Of a stretch of 34,460 nucleotides of DNA, positions 17,655-26,386 are shown one piece after another. Position 1 is the stretch's first letter, and each line of letters opens with the position of its first letter. Position numbers and translations under genes: made by a program. Source of the stretch: Paludibacteraceae bacterium (GTDB lineage Bacteria; Bacteroidota; Bacteroidia; Bacteroidales; Paludibacteraceae). The notes below the pieces were generated by a model. The model was not told the origin of the DNA. It made no database searches and saw only the letters and a list, made by a program, of their open reading frames with translations. The stretch covers positions 1 through 34,460 of the forward strand of contig JAKSNT010000014.1 of the NCBI GenBank assembly GCA_024399575.1, written 5' to 3'.

Positions 17655-17687
17655 CAGCCAGTTTTGAAACATATAAAACATTAGAAT

Positions 17688-18884
17688 ATGCCACAGTTAT
17701 CAGAAAAGGGAAAGACGATGCCTGCATCGCCTATCCGCAAATTGGTTCCGTTCGCTGACGCTGCGAAACAGCGCGGAGTGAAAGTTTATCACCTCAACAT
17801 CGGTCAGCCAGACATCAAGACTCCAGATTGCGCACTCGAAGCAGTGAGAGCTTACGACGGAAAGGTCATTGAGTACAGCCATTCAGCAGGTAATCTGTCG
17901 TACCGCAAAGGTCTGACCGGTTACTACAAGTCAATCGGTATTGATATTACCGAGAACGAGATTATCGTGACAAACGGTGGTTCTGAGGCTATCACCATCG
18001 CCATGATGGCATGTCTCAACCCTGGTGACGAAATCATCATTCCAGAACCTTTCTATACGAACTACAATTCGTTCGCATTGCAGGCTGGAGTTAAGGTTGT
18101 TCCAATCCGCACTTCTATCAAGAACGATTTCGCATTGCCTGCAATCGACGAGTTCGAGAAAATCATCACTCCTCGCACAAAGGCAATCATGATATGCAAC
18201 CCTAACAACCCTACAGGTTACCTCTATTCGGCAGACGAACTTGAGACTTTGCGCCAGATAGTTTTGAAACACGACCTGTTTCTCTTCGCAGACGAGGTAT
18301 ATCGCGAGTTCTGCTATGACGGAAACAAGCACATCTCGTGCATGACGCTCAAGGGGTTGGAGAACAATGTGATACTGATGGATTCTGTATCAAAGAGATA
18401 TTCCATGTGCGGTGTACGTGTGGGAGCAATCATTTCGCACAACAAGGAGGTCATCAATGCAGCATTGCGTTTCGGTCAGGCACGTCTCTGCCCTCCATTC
18501 TACGGACAGCTGGCAGCCGAGGCAGCTTTGAAGGCACCCCAGGACTATTTCGATGGTGTATATAATGAGTATATCGCACGTCGCAACTACATGGTCAAGG
18601 CATTGAACGAGATTCCAGGAGTTTATTGTCCTAAGCCAAAGGGTGCTTTCTATACAGTAGTGAAATTGCCAATCGACGATTCTGAGCGTTTTGCAAAATG
18701 GTTGCTCGAAGAGTTTGAGTTTGAAGGCAAGACAGTCATGGTTGCTCCAGCTGCTGGTTTCTACTCAACACAAGGTTGTGGCAAGGACGAGGTGCGTATA
18801 GCATACGTACTGAAGATTGATGACCTCAAAGAGGCTATCAGATGTCTTGGCGAAGCTCTGAAAGTATATCCAGGAAGAGTATAA
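17688..18884 (+). CDS. PLP-dependent aminotransferase, class I/II (aspartate aminotransferase-like)
   Basis: A fold-type I aminotransferase that moves an amino group between an amino acid and a 2-oxoacid, using PLP in the cytoplasm. Visible motifs are LNIGQPDIKTP (substrate loop), VTNGGSEAI (cofactor phosphate contact), ICNPNNPTGYLYS, FADEVYREF (Asp for the pyridine nitrogen), SVSKRYSMCGVRVG with PLP lysine K236, and DEVRIAYV with the carboxylate-binding Arg. The length of 398 residues is normal. The gene is monocistronic, with a -7 element upstream and a hairpin terminator downstream. Substrate specificity cannot be told from sequence. An aspartate- or aromatic-type enzyme is likely. Confidence 0.92.
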   Translation: MPQLSEKGKTMPASPIRKLVPFADAAKQRGVKVYHLNIGQPDIKTPDCALEAVRAYDGKVIEYSHSAGNLSYRKGLTGYYKSIGIDITENEIIVTNGGSEAITIAMMACLNPGDEIIIPEPFYTNYNSFALQAGVKVVPIRTSIKNDFALPAIDEFEKIITPRTKAIMICNPNNPTGYLYSADELETLRQIVLKHDLFLFADEVYREFCYDGNKHISCMTLKGLENNVILMDSVSKRYSMCGVRVGAIISHNKEVINAALRFGQARLCPPFYGQLAAEAALKAPQDYFDGVYNEYIARRNYMVKALNEIPGVYCPKPKGAFYTVVKLPIDDSERFAKWLLEEFEFEGKTVMVAPAAGFYSTQGCGKDEVRIAYVLKIDDLKEAIRCLGEALKVYPGRV

Positions 18885-18909
18885 ATTTCAATCGTAATAA
18901 CAAAAGAAT

Positions 18910-18946
18910 GAGGTCCACAGATATCAAGTCTGTGGACCTCTTTTTA
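18910..18946 (+). terminator. intrinsic terminator after the aminotransferase gene
   Basis: GAGGTCCACAGA (18910-18921) pairs perfectly with TCTGTGGACCTC (18929-18940) around a 7-nt loop, and TTTTT follows at 18941-18945. On the other strand it may also stop the convergent protease transcript, whose gene ends at 18964. Confidence 0.9.
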
Positions 18947-18963
18947 CTATAGTAGTGGTCAAA

Positions 18964-21108
18964 TTATCTGTTCACTATGAACCTTGCAGTGGCGGTTGAT
19001 GTTGGGGTGGTGAGACGGAGAAAATAGATGCCAGTGGCAAGGTCAGATGTATTGAGCGAGGTTTCAATGCCTGGGAGAACATCCCCAAGCGATGTAGAAA
19101 TAATAATTCGTCCGCTCATGTCGATTACAGATGCCTGAACATCGTTTTCTGCATTCAGAAATGCTATATTTAGCATCGAAGAGGCAGGGTCGATATATAC
19201 GATAAACTCTTTTGAAATATCGTCAGAGAGTGGATTCTCGACGCCTTCGAGAGAGATATTCAGTATCTTGAGGATGCCGTGCCAGGCATCAATCTTGCCA
19301 TAACCCCAAGTGTTGTTTGGGAGGTCAGAACCTGTATATTGGTCGCGTATGGAGGTCTCTGCAAAGATTTCGAGAACCTCGTCACGAGTCAGGTCTGGTT
19401 TAGCCTGCAGCCAAGTGGCAAGCACGCCTGTTGCGTATGGTGATGACATTGAAGTGCCCTGCATTGAGCCATAATAGTATTTTTTGCCATCGACTTTAGT
19501 GCTGTACTCCTGATAATAGCTGACACCACGACTGTCAGGAATGGCTGAGACTATCACCTCGCCAGGAGCTGTGATTTCAGGTTTCATAGTGCCGTCAATA
19601 AGAGGACCGCGTGACGAAAAGTCGGAAATATGCTTTATGGCTGACGAACCATCAGACGATGAGGCATACGAGCCAACTGAAATCACATCCTTGCCTGTAG
19701 CCACTCCAGTACCTATCGAATATTCGCCATCGCCGTCCACCCAGCCATGACTGGAAAGTCCGTTGTCGGAAAATTCTGAAAGATATTCGAGTGTCCACAA
19801 ATGCACCGTGCAGTCGTGCGAACGAATGCAGATACCTGGATAATAGCCGTACGGAAGATCATCCTCGCTATATTCCAGATAGACATTTGGACGGTTGTTG
19901 TCAAGACTAACACCCATTGCCATAGTGCCCTCAACGTTTATTTCGTTCCATCGGGAGATGGTGGAATCGAAATCAAAAGAAACCGTAGTATCGCATGATG
20001 CCGAAAACCATGGAGTGGAAAAGACTGTATCGTTGTTGGATTTGTCGTAAACGATGAAAGATATTTCGTAATCCTTGCCTGCTTCGCCCCAGATGTCGGC
20101 AGCAGTCATGTTTCCATAATAGTATGAATAGTATGAGCCGGACAAATCAATGAATGTGCCGAGAGACGAGTCGTTTTCTGGGAATGTGAGTGCTGCATGT
20201 GCCTTGACGTCACCGCTGTTGCTTGCTGCTGCTACGACCAGATGTCCAGGTTTGACAAGCGAGCTCAGTATTCGCGAGCTTGCGTCCGTTCCGTCATGTG
20301 AACCGAGCGAACCTCCCATACTGATATTCACAACGCATGGACGATGCACAGAATCGGCATAGTTCATTATATACGTTGCACCGTCAGTGAGGTCAGCATC
20401 TTCACCCGTAGTACCTACAAGCACAAGGTCGGCATCGCCTGCAATGCCGTAATATTCAGTCGTATGGTCGGCTCCTGCTGCAATGCCGGTGACGTGAGTT
20501 GCATGACCTGACTCCATATTGCGTGTGTCGTACTTTGCAGCAATTATTGAAGCGGAATCGGCATACAGACGACCAGTGTTCTGGTTGAGGAAACGTTTCA
20601 CACGGTAGCGTGTACGTTCAGCATTCCAGAAATCAACATGATTGACCTGAAACTCCTGGTCCACGACACCTACCAATACTCCTGTTCCGAGGAACGGATG
20701 AGGCAGGGGTGGACAGCCGTCAATCACCACATAGGCATTGCTCGTCTTGCGTGCAAGGTGCATGTCGTGGGAGAGTGTGGATGATAGTTCAATACGCTTG
20801 ATGTCTGACACTGATGCCATAGCATTGAGAGCATCGACAGGCAGTGTGGCTGTGGCAAGGCATAAAGAGGGATAGACATTCCTGACCGTACCACCATGTT
20901 TTGCAACGAGAGAAGTGATGTCTGTACTGGCAGCAAACGAAATGAATGCAGATACAGTCTGGTCAGATTTCGAAAGCCGTGCAACTGCTGAATGAGGTCG
21001 TTTCATCAGCAATGTACGTGCACGAGGCGAAAGTTTCGAAGATGGGTTGACACAAAAGGCTGAGGCAACAAAAACGATAGCCAGAGTCAGAAGACAAATA
21101 CGTTTCAT
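18964..21108 (-). CDS. secreted S8 (subtilisin-like) serine protease with type IX sorting tail
   Basis: The N-terminal signal peptide is about residues 1-19. A propeptide-like region reaches about residue 125. The peptidase domain has catalytic D150 (VGVVDQEF), H202 (SGHATHVTGIAAG), oxyanion N297 (AAASNSGD) and S553 (GTSMSSPYATGV). About 150 residues of beta-rich sequence are inserted between N297 and the serine region. The last 75 or so residues form a Por-type sorting domain (VIDMSGRIII, TSDLATGIYFLRL, ARFIVNR), by which the type IX system takes proteins across the outer membrane. The triad surroundings are slightly unusual: HATH instead of HGTH, and DQEF after the Asp instead of the usual DTG. 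The start overlaps the stop of the upstream porin-like gene by 4 nt. Confidence 0.92.
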   Translation of the reverse strand: MKRICLLTLAIVFVASAFCVNPSSKLSPRARTLLMKRPHSAVARLSKSDQTVSAFISFAASTDITSLVAKHGGTVRNVYPSLCLATATLPVDALNAMASVSDIKRIELSSTLSHDMHLARKTSNAYVVIDGCPPLPHPFLGTGVLVGVVDQEFQVNHVDFWNAERTRYRVKRFLNQNTGRLYADSASIIAAKYDTRNMESGHATHVTGIAAGADHTTEYYGIAGDADLVLVGTTGEDADLTDGATYIMNYADSVHRPCVVNISMGGSLGSHDGTDASSRILSSLVKPGHLVVAAASNSGDVKAHAALTFPENDSSLGTFIDLSGSYYSYYYGNMTAADIWGEAGKDYEISFIVYDKSNNDTVFSTPWFSASCDTTVSFDFDSTISRWNEINVEGTMAMGVSLDNNRPNVYLEYSEDDLPYGYYPGICIRSHDCTVHLWTLEYLSEFSDNGLSSHGWVDGDGEYSIGTGVATGKDVISVGSYASSSDGSSAIKHISDFSSRGPLIDGTMKPEITAPGEVIVSAIPDSRGVSYYQEYSTKVDGKKYYYGSMQGTSMSSPYATGVLATWLQAKPDLTRDEVLEIFAETSIRDQYTGSDLPNNTWGYGKIDAWHGILKILNISLEGVENPLSDDISKEFIVYIDPASSMLNIAFLNAENDVQASVIDMSGRIIISTSLGDVLPGIETSLNTSDLATGIYFLRLTTPTSTATARFIVNR

Positions 21109-22412
21109 ATACTTTTGTTTTTTTGGATTTTCCAGTCAAACGAGAAATTATACATCACGATGAGATAGAGACGATGATTGTTGACAAGATGAGTATTCGT
21201 GACAGTGGCATCAGGGCGTACATCGCCATAGAGCACACCCGTATATTCATATTCTGCACCTACGTTCAATTCCCTGAAACGATACTGCAGCGAGGCAGAT
21301 GCACGGAACATCTGGTCGAGATTCTCTGGTCCACGGGTATAGAGACGTGACACCTCGGTGCCTGCTCCGAAGTTTTTGATATAACCACCAAGCACAGTGG
21401 CATATACGTTATGGCGGATATTGTTTGTGTGATATGTCAGTGTAAACCACGACGCAGACTGTAACAGTGGTGCGTAGAGCAAGGACCGTCCATCGTGCGC
21501 GATTCCGGATACACCATAGCCCGACATCATCAGCAGATGTCCGAGGTTCTGACCCACGACAGATTTCATACGGAAATCCCAGTTGGCATTCCCTGCATCA
21601 AGATAGAGCTGTGCAGCGAAGGAATGTACATGTTCGCTGACACGATACACATTGCCGTCAATCTCGGTAGATACACGTGGACGGACAGCCATATATTCTG
21701 CACCTGCACCAATCTTAAAATGTGGAATGTGGTATTCTGCACCGAGATAAGCTTCGGGAACTGCATTGTCGAACTGATACTGGTTCGAGTTGCCTTGAGG
21801 ACCAGGGGTTGTATATTGGAACTGCCATACCGCTGCTGCCGTCAGACGGACAGAAGTGAAATTGGCAGTATAGCGAATCTGTGGAGCACGGCTGAAAGGA
21901 TTGAACGGACAACCGGTGTTGAGAGAGACAATGTCGGGCAACAGTTCGGAAGTCATTGGATGGAAAGCCTGACCGACCATAAGCTTGTGGTGCATCACAT
22001 TATCGTTATTATACTTACGTTCCCAATCGAAAACCACATTGGCTCTGCGCAGACGGAAACAGGCTATAGCAGGTGAGGCGGCACCACAGAAATCAGCCTC
22101 GAAATTGGCAGAGAGACGAAAACCGTGAGAATAGAGAGGAGAATCGAAATTCATGCCGAGTCGGGTAGTTATGCCAAGGAATTTCAGTTGGTTCACCTCG
22201 TTTAGGTCATTGCCCTCGGCATCAAGCTGACGGTCGAAAGGGAGAAAATAGAAAAGTTCGTTCACAGCACCGAGCGAGCGGTGAGTGTCGAATGTCATGT
22301 CATTCCTTACAAAACCATATATGCCAAACGTATATGACGAATCATAATCCGAAGCAAACGCAACACACAGATTAACAATAAAAAAAAGGATAAAACAAGA
22401 AAGTTTTTTCAT
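21105..22412 (-). CDS. porin-like outer-membrane beta-barrel protein
   Basis: The product starts with a signal peptide (about residues 1-20, MKKLSCFILFFIVNLCVAFA). Then come many alternating aromatic/hydrophobic strands such as FGIYGFVRNDMTF, HGFRLSANFEADF and LNVGAEYEYTGVLYGD, typical of a 14-18-strand outer-membrane barrel. The opening YGFVRNDMTFDTHRS resembles porin-like proteins common in Bacteroidota, but the solute is unknown. The ATG at 22412 is preferred over an in-frame start at 22472, because the latter would lie upstream of the -7 element at 22431-22438 and would put 20 hydrophilic residues before the signal peptide. The length is 435 residues. It overlaps the downstream protease gene by 4 nt (ATGA). 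Confidence 0.82.
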   Translation of the reverse strand: MKKLSCFILFFIVNLCVAFASDYDSSYTFGIYGFVRNDMTFDTHRSLGAVNELFYFLPFDRQLDAEGNDLNEVNQLKFLGITTRLGMNFDSPLYSHGFRLSANFEADFCGAASPAIACFRLRRANVVFDWERKYNNDNVMHHKLMVGQAFHPMTSELLPDIVSLNTGCPFNPFSRAPQIRYTANFTSVRLTAAAVWQFQYTTPGPQGNSNQYQFDNAVPEAYLGAEYHIPHFKIGAGAEYMAVRPRVSTEIDGNVYRVSEHVHSFAAQLYLDAGNANWDFRMKSVVGQNLGHLLMMSGYGVSGIAHDGRSLLYAPLLQSASWFTLTYHTNNIRHNVYATVLGGYIKNFGAGTEVSRLYTRGPENLDQMFRASASLQYRFRELNVGAEYEYTGVLYGDVRPDATVTNTHLVNNHRLYLIVMYNFSFDWKIQKNKSI

Positions 22413-22430
22413 AACCCACGATTTTGGCTG

Positions 22431-22438
22431 CAAAGGTA
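22431..22438 (-). promoter_or_regulatory. -7 element for the porin-protease pair
   Basis: The minus strand reads TACCTTTG here, ending 19 nt before the ATG at 22412. No good -33 match sits at the standard distance. Confidence 0.55.
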
Positions 22439-22456
22439 CAATATTTTTTTTTGATT

Positions 22457-22491
22457 TTTGCTCTTTTTCCAAAGAAAAATTCGTACCTTTG
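22457..22491 (+). promoter_or_regulatory. promoter for trpS
   Basis: TACCTTTG at 22484-22491 is a perfect -7 element. TTTG at 22457-22460 is a possible -33 element, with a 23-nt gap that is slightly long. The ATG at 22518 follows 26 nt after the -7. Confidence 0.6.
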
Positions 22492-22517
22492 CACCCATTA
22501 ATGGAAATTTGAATTAT

Positions 22518-23498
22518 ATGCAGGTAATAAGCGGAATAAGACCTACGGGCAATCTACATTTGGGAAACTATTTCGGCGCAGTAAGGAGTTTCATCGATAT
22601 GCAGGACAAATATCAGTGTATGTTCTTCATAGCTGACTGGCACTCGCTGACCACACATCCCAAACCTGAAAACATCCAAGAGAGCGTAAGAACCATATTG
22701 GCAGAATACATGGCATGCGGCATTGACCCGCATAAAGCACCGATATACGTGCAGAGCGACGTTCCGGAAGTTCTTGAACTCTATCTGTACCTAAACATGA
22801 ATGCTTATCTCGGGGAGATGGAGCGTTGCACGACCTTCAAGGAAAAAGCGAGAAAACAGCCTGACAACGTAAATGCAGGACTGCTGACTTATCCTACCCT
22901 TATGGCGGCTGACGTGCTCGCACACAGGGCTGAAAAGGTGCCTGTAGGCAAGGATCAGGAACAGAACATGGAGATGATGAGACATTATGCAAGACGTTTC
23001 AACCAGATATATGGTGTGGAGTTCTTCCCTGAGCCACAGAACTTCTCGCTGGCAGAGAGAGCCGTTAAGGTGCCAGGTCTCGATGGCAGTGGCAAGATGG
23101 GAAAGTCAGAAGGAAACTGTATCTACCTCATCGACGAGCCTAACCAGATTAAGAAGAAAGTCATGAAGGCAGTCACAGATTCCGGACCTACCGAACCTAA
23201 TCAGGAGAAGCCTGAGGTGATACAGAACCTATTCACGTTCATGGAGATAGTGTCGTCTAAGGAGACTTACGATTTCTACAACGAACGTTGGAACGACTGC
23301 TCTATAAGATATGGCGACATGAAAAAGCAGTTGGTGGAAGACATAGTGAACTTCACCAATCCTATAAGGGAGAAAATCAAGGAATATTCTGCTGACAAGG
23401 CGTTGCTTGACAAGGTCGCTGCTGAAGGTGCCGCTGTGGCAAGAGAGTCGGCAAGAAAGACCATAGAGGAGGTCAGACACATCATAGGGTTCAGATAA
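22518..23498 (+). CDS. trpS: tryptophanyl-tRNA synthetase
   Basis: TrpS charges tRNA-Trp with tryptophan using ATP. It is a class I aminoacyl-tRNA synthetase, cytoplasmic and dimeric. The N-terminus has the HIGH-type motif in TGNLHLGNYFGA (residues 10-21), and the KMSKS-type loop is GKMGKS at about 192-197. VPVGKDQEQNMEM is the usual specificity/dimer segment. The length of 326 residues fits the bacterial enzyme. The ATG at 22518 is chosen over one at 22458, because the latter lies upstream of the -7 element and the family normally begins directly with the VISGIRPTG strand. A transporter gene follows after 2 nt. Confidence 0.96.
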   Translation: MQVISGIRPTGNLHLGNYFGAVRSFIDMQDKYQCMFFIADWHSLTTHPKPENIQESVRTILAEYMACGIDPHKAPIYVQSDVPEVLELYLYLNMNAYLGEMERCTTFKEKARKQPDNVNAGLLTYPTLMAADVLAHRAEKVPVGKDQEQNMEMMRHYARRFNQIYGVEFFPEPQNFSLAERAVKVPGLDGSGKMGKSEGNCIYLIDEPNQIKKKVMKAVTDSGPTEPNQEKPEVIQNLFTFMEIVSSKETYDFYNERWNDCSIRYGDMKKQLVEDIVNFTNPIREKIKEYSADKALLDKVAAEGAAVARESARKTIEEVRHIIGFR

Positions 23499-23500
23499 AA

Positions 23501-24442
23501 ATGAAAGGGAAGCAGGTGGCATATATAGGAGTTGTGTTTGCCGAGATTTTCTGGGCAGCATCATTTATCTTCACCAACGAAGCGCTGAAGGTGTTCACAC
23601 CAGTCTCTGTAGTGGTGATGAGGATAACTGTCGCCACGCTGTTGCTCCTGGCATTCTGCACCTTACGTCGCGAACTTGAGATTCCCACATGGAAAGAGAC
23701 ATGGCTTTTTGTACTGGCAGGAATATTCCAGCCGTTCATATATTTCATACTCGAAGCATACGGCTTGCAATATACCAACAGTCCAAACACCGCATCGCTC
23801 ATATTGGCACTTGGACCATTGCTTTCGCCATTCGTGGCGTGGTTGCTGATAAGGGAGAGAATAACCGTCCACACGGTTATCGGACTCTTTATCTGTGCCG
23901 GAGGAATAGCCATCATTGTAACCGTAGGACAGGAACTGAAACTGAATGTGACAGGTGTGGTCCTGTTGGCAATGGCGGCTATGACCACAATATTCTACAC
24001 TATATGCCTGCGAAAGGTCCATCCAAGGTTCAAGCCTGCGACAATAGTATTCTGGGTTGATGTCACTTCGCTTGTGTTTTTTCTCCCGGCATGGGCAATA
24101 ATGGACAGAGGGAAACCTTTCATCATGGGGCAAGTCATTGAGACAGTCAAGACAGGAGGAATAATGATGGCAGACGAGGGAAGGGCAATAGGAGCGATAG
24201 TGATATTGGCAGTGTTCTGCTCGGTGGTGAGCTACATCTGTTTCTGCAATGCGGTAAGATATATAGGAGTGGCAAAGGCAAATGCGTTCTCGAACCTCAT
24301 ACCCGCATTGACACCAGTATGCGTGTGGATATTCACCGGCGAGATGATGGAATGGAACAAGTATATGGGAATACTTGTAGTCATAGGAGGTTTGTTCCTG
24401 TCGCAGAATGGCAAAAAAGACAATGAAATAAAAACCACATAA
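23501..24442 (+). CDS. EamA-type (DMT superfamily) transporter 1
   Basis: An inner-membrane transporter of the drug/metabolite family. The 313 residues form about ten hydrophobic helices arranged as two EamA repeats. The first begins AYIGVVFAEIFWAASFIFTN and the second VTGVVLLAMAAMTTIFYTIC. The ends of both repeats carry the typical LILALGPLLSPFVAWLLIRE and NAFSNLIPALTPVCVWIFTG stretches. The substrate cannot be deduced; known members export amino acids or other metabolites. It follows trpS by 2 nt and so may be co-transcribed with it. A closely similar gene follows, separated by its own promoter. Confidence 0.88.
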   Translation: MKGKQVAYIGVVFAEIFWAASFIFTNEALKVFTPVSVVVMRITVATLLLLAFCTLRRELEIPTWKETWLFVLAGIFQPFIYFILEAYGLQYTNSPNTASLILALGPLLSPFVAWLLIRERITVHTVIGLFICAGGIAIIVTVGQELKLNVTGVVLLAMAAMTTIFYTICLRKVHPRFKPATIVFWVDVTSLVFFLPAWAIMDRGKPFIMGQVIETVKTGGIMMADEGRAIGAIVILAVFCSVVSYICFCNAVRYIGVAKANAFSNLIPALTPVCVWIFTGEMMEWNKYMGILVVIGGLFLSQNGKKDNEIKTT

Positions 24443-24445
24443 ATA

Positions 24446-24477
24446 TTTGCTGCATTCTGGATTTTTCAGTAACTTTG
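24446..24477 (+). promoter_or_regulatory. promoter for the second EamA gene and downstream genes
   Basis: TTTG at 24446-24449, a 20-nt gap, then TAACTTTG at 24470-24477: a full match to the Bacteroidota promoter consensus. The ATG follows 16 nt later. Confidence 0.78.
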
Positions 24478-24493
24478 CAGCGGTGAAAATTAT

Positions 24494-25405
24494 ATGAACA
24501 GTAAAGGCACGACAGCTGTAATAGCGTTGGTCATAGCGCAGATTTTCTGGGGGACGTCTTATGTATTGTCGGAATATGCGCTACACGTGTTCTCGCCCGC
24601 AACGTTAGTGACCATAAGACTGACCATAGCGGCACTCTTGTTGGGATTCATCACTGTTGCCACAGGCAATCTGGTACGCATTCCCTGGCGGCATTACAGA
24701 TGGTTCCTCGTGGCTGCGTTGTGCGAACCTTTCATTTACTTTCTCTGTGAGGTTCTTGCGCTCCAGCGTGTAAGTTCGATGGTGACTTCAGTGATTCTGG
24801 CTTTCATACCATTGATTACTCCGTTCCTTACCTATTTCTTCATCAAGGAGAAGATAACTGTTCCTGCCATATTAGGGGCAATAATATCCATAGTCGGAGT
24901 AATGATGGTGATAATTGACAAGGGAGGCGAAGTGAACGTGAACATGGTGGGAGTCATACTCTTAGTCATAGCCATGATTGTGGCAATAGGGTATGCGCTG
25001 ATAATAAGAAAGGTGCCTGACGAATACAATACGCTTTGCGTTGTGTTCTACATGTTCTGCACGGCATTGATATATTTCGTTCCTACAAGTCTCATCACCG
25101 AAAGGACGGAGATAGCAGGAGTTTTTGCAATGTTCAGGGAAGACCCTGAGACAGTGTTGAATGCGCTATATGCAATCATCTGCCTGGCAATCACTGCATC
25201 GTGCATTGCATTCCTGTTCTACTCATACGGAGTGAGGGTGTTAGGTCCAAACAAGGCAAGCGTGTATAATAGCATACAGCCAGCAATCACGGCATTGTTC
25301 GCATGGATGTTCCTTAGTCAGGAAATGACATGTATGAAGGTCGTAGGAATAGCAATAGTCGTCATAGGACTCTTCGTTAGCCAGATAAATACAGACAAGT
25401 TATGA
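24494..25405 (+). CDS. EamA-type (DMT superfamily) transporter 2
   Basis: Paralogue of the preceding transporter, with about ten predicted membrane helices in 303 residues. Matching positions include ALVIAQIFWGTSYVLSEYAL at the start, VILAFIPLITPFLTYFFIKE in the first repeat, and ASVYNSIQPAITALFAWMFL in the second. It is an inner-membrane metabolite exporter by family, with unknown substrate. It has a strong promoter of its own. Its stop overlaps the start of the DHH phosphoesterase gene (ATGA), so the two are probably translated together. The tandem pair most likely arose by duplication. Confidence 0.88.
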   Translation: MNSKGTTAVIALVIAQIFWGTSYVLSEYALHVFSPATLVTIRLTIAALLLGFITVATGNLVRIPWRHYRWFLVAALCEPFIYFLCEVLALQRVSSMVTSVILAFIPLITPFLTYFFIKEKITVPAILGAIISIVGVMMVIIDKGGEVNVNMVGVILLVIAMIVAIGYALIIRKVPDEYNTLCVVFYMFCTALIYFVPTSLITERTEIAGVFAMFREDPETVLNALYAIICLAITASCIAFLFYSYGVRVLGPNKASVYNSIQPAITALFAWMFLSQEMTCMKVVGIAIVVIGLFVSQINTDKL

Positions 25406-26382
25406 TACCAAATCCAGAGAATGCAAGAAAGATAATCGGACAGGCAACTGACGTAGTTATATTCACTCACATAAGGCCTGACGGAGATGCCATAGGGTCG
25501 TCATTGGCAATGTACAGGTATCTCATGCAGAAAGGCAAGAAAGTGCGTATGATAGTGCCGAACAGCTATCCAGTCTATTACGGATGGATAGACGGCATAA
25601 AGGAGATGATTGTTTTCGAGAAGAATGAGGCAGAGGCAATAAAAGCGATAAAAGAAGCAGACCTGTTCATACACTTAGACCATAACGAACTTGGGAGAAT
25701 CAGCGCTGCACGCCCGATAATGGAAAACCTCAAGACAAAGAGAATGGTCATCGACCACCACATCAACCAGCAGATACCATGCGACTATGAATATTCTGAC
25801 CCCAAGTCGCCTGCAACGTGCGAATTGGTATATCATTTCATACATGACCTTGACGGCGAACAGGCAATTGACAAGAAAATGGCAGAATACATCATGCTCG
25901 GAATAATAACCGACACTGGCGGACTTGCATTCTCGGCAAACAGCCCGGAACTCTATAGGGTCGTTGCTGCACTTATGGAGAAAGGCGTTGACAAGAACGA
26001 ACTGCAGATAAAAGCATTCCACACTTATACAAAAGAGCGTTTTGCCCTGATGACATACTGTCTGCAGAAAATGGAGATATTGCCTGACGGACACACTGCA
26101 TTGATGTCGCTGTCGCGTGAGGAACTCATGAGATTTGACTATCACGTAGGCGACCTCGACAGCTTTGTGAACCTCCCTTTACAGATGACAGACATCAACA
26201 GGACAGTGCTGCTCAGAGAAGATAAGGACGGCATCAACATCTCGTTCAGGTCTGAGGGCGACAACCCTGTGAACACTATTGCAGGACTTTTCGGAGGTGG
26301 AGGGCATAAGAATGCAGCAGGATGCGAGATGGAAGTATCATTGAAAGAAGCAGTAGAAAGAATAAAAAAAGTAATGAGATAG
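25402..26382 (+). CDS. nrnA: DHH/DHHA1 phosphoesterase, NrnA-like oligoribonuclease
   Basis: NrnA-type enzymes degrade 2-5-nt RNA fragments and often dephosphorylate 3'-phosphoadenosine 5'-phosphate. They are cytoplasmic and manganese-dependent. The metal-binding motifs are HIRPDGDAIGSS (residues 23-34), HLDHNELGR, and VIDHHIN with D118-H119-H120. ITDTGGL follows. The DHHA1 domain ends with FGGGGHKNAAG (about 296-306), which binds the nucleotide. The 326 residues match the family. The start overlaps the upstream transporter by 4 nt, and the cyclophilin gene starts 4 nt after the stop. Confidence 0.92.
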   Translation: MIPNPENARKIIGQATDVVIFTHIRPDGDAIGSSLAMYRYLMQKGKKVRMIVPNSYPVYYGWIDGIKEMIVFEKNEAEAIKAIKEADLFIHLDHNELGRISAARPIMENLKTKRMVIDHHINQQIPCDYEYSDPKSPATCELVYHFIHDLDGEQAIDKKMAEYIMLGIITDTGGLAFSANSPELYRVVAALMEKGVDKNELQIKAFHTYTKERFALMTYCLQKMEILPDGHTALMSLSREELMRFDYHVGDLDSFVNLPLQMTDINRTVLLREDKDGINISFRSEGDNPVNTIAGLFGGGGHKNAAGCEMEVSLKEAVERIKKVMR

Positions 26383-26386
26383 AAAT

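Noticed and set aside
22413-22472. Longer start for the porin-like gene, adding 20 residues
   Set aside because: It would start upstream of the -7 element and put a polar stretch before an obvious signal peptide.
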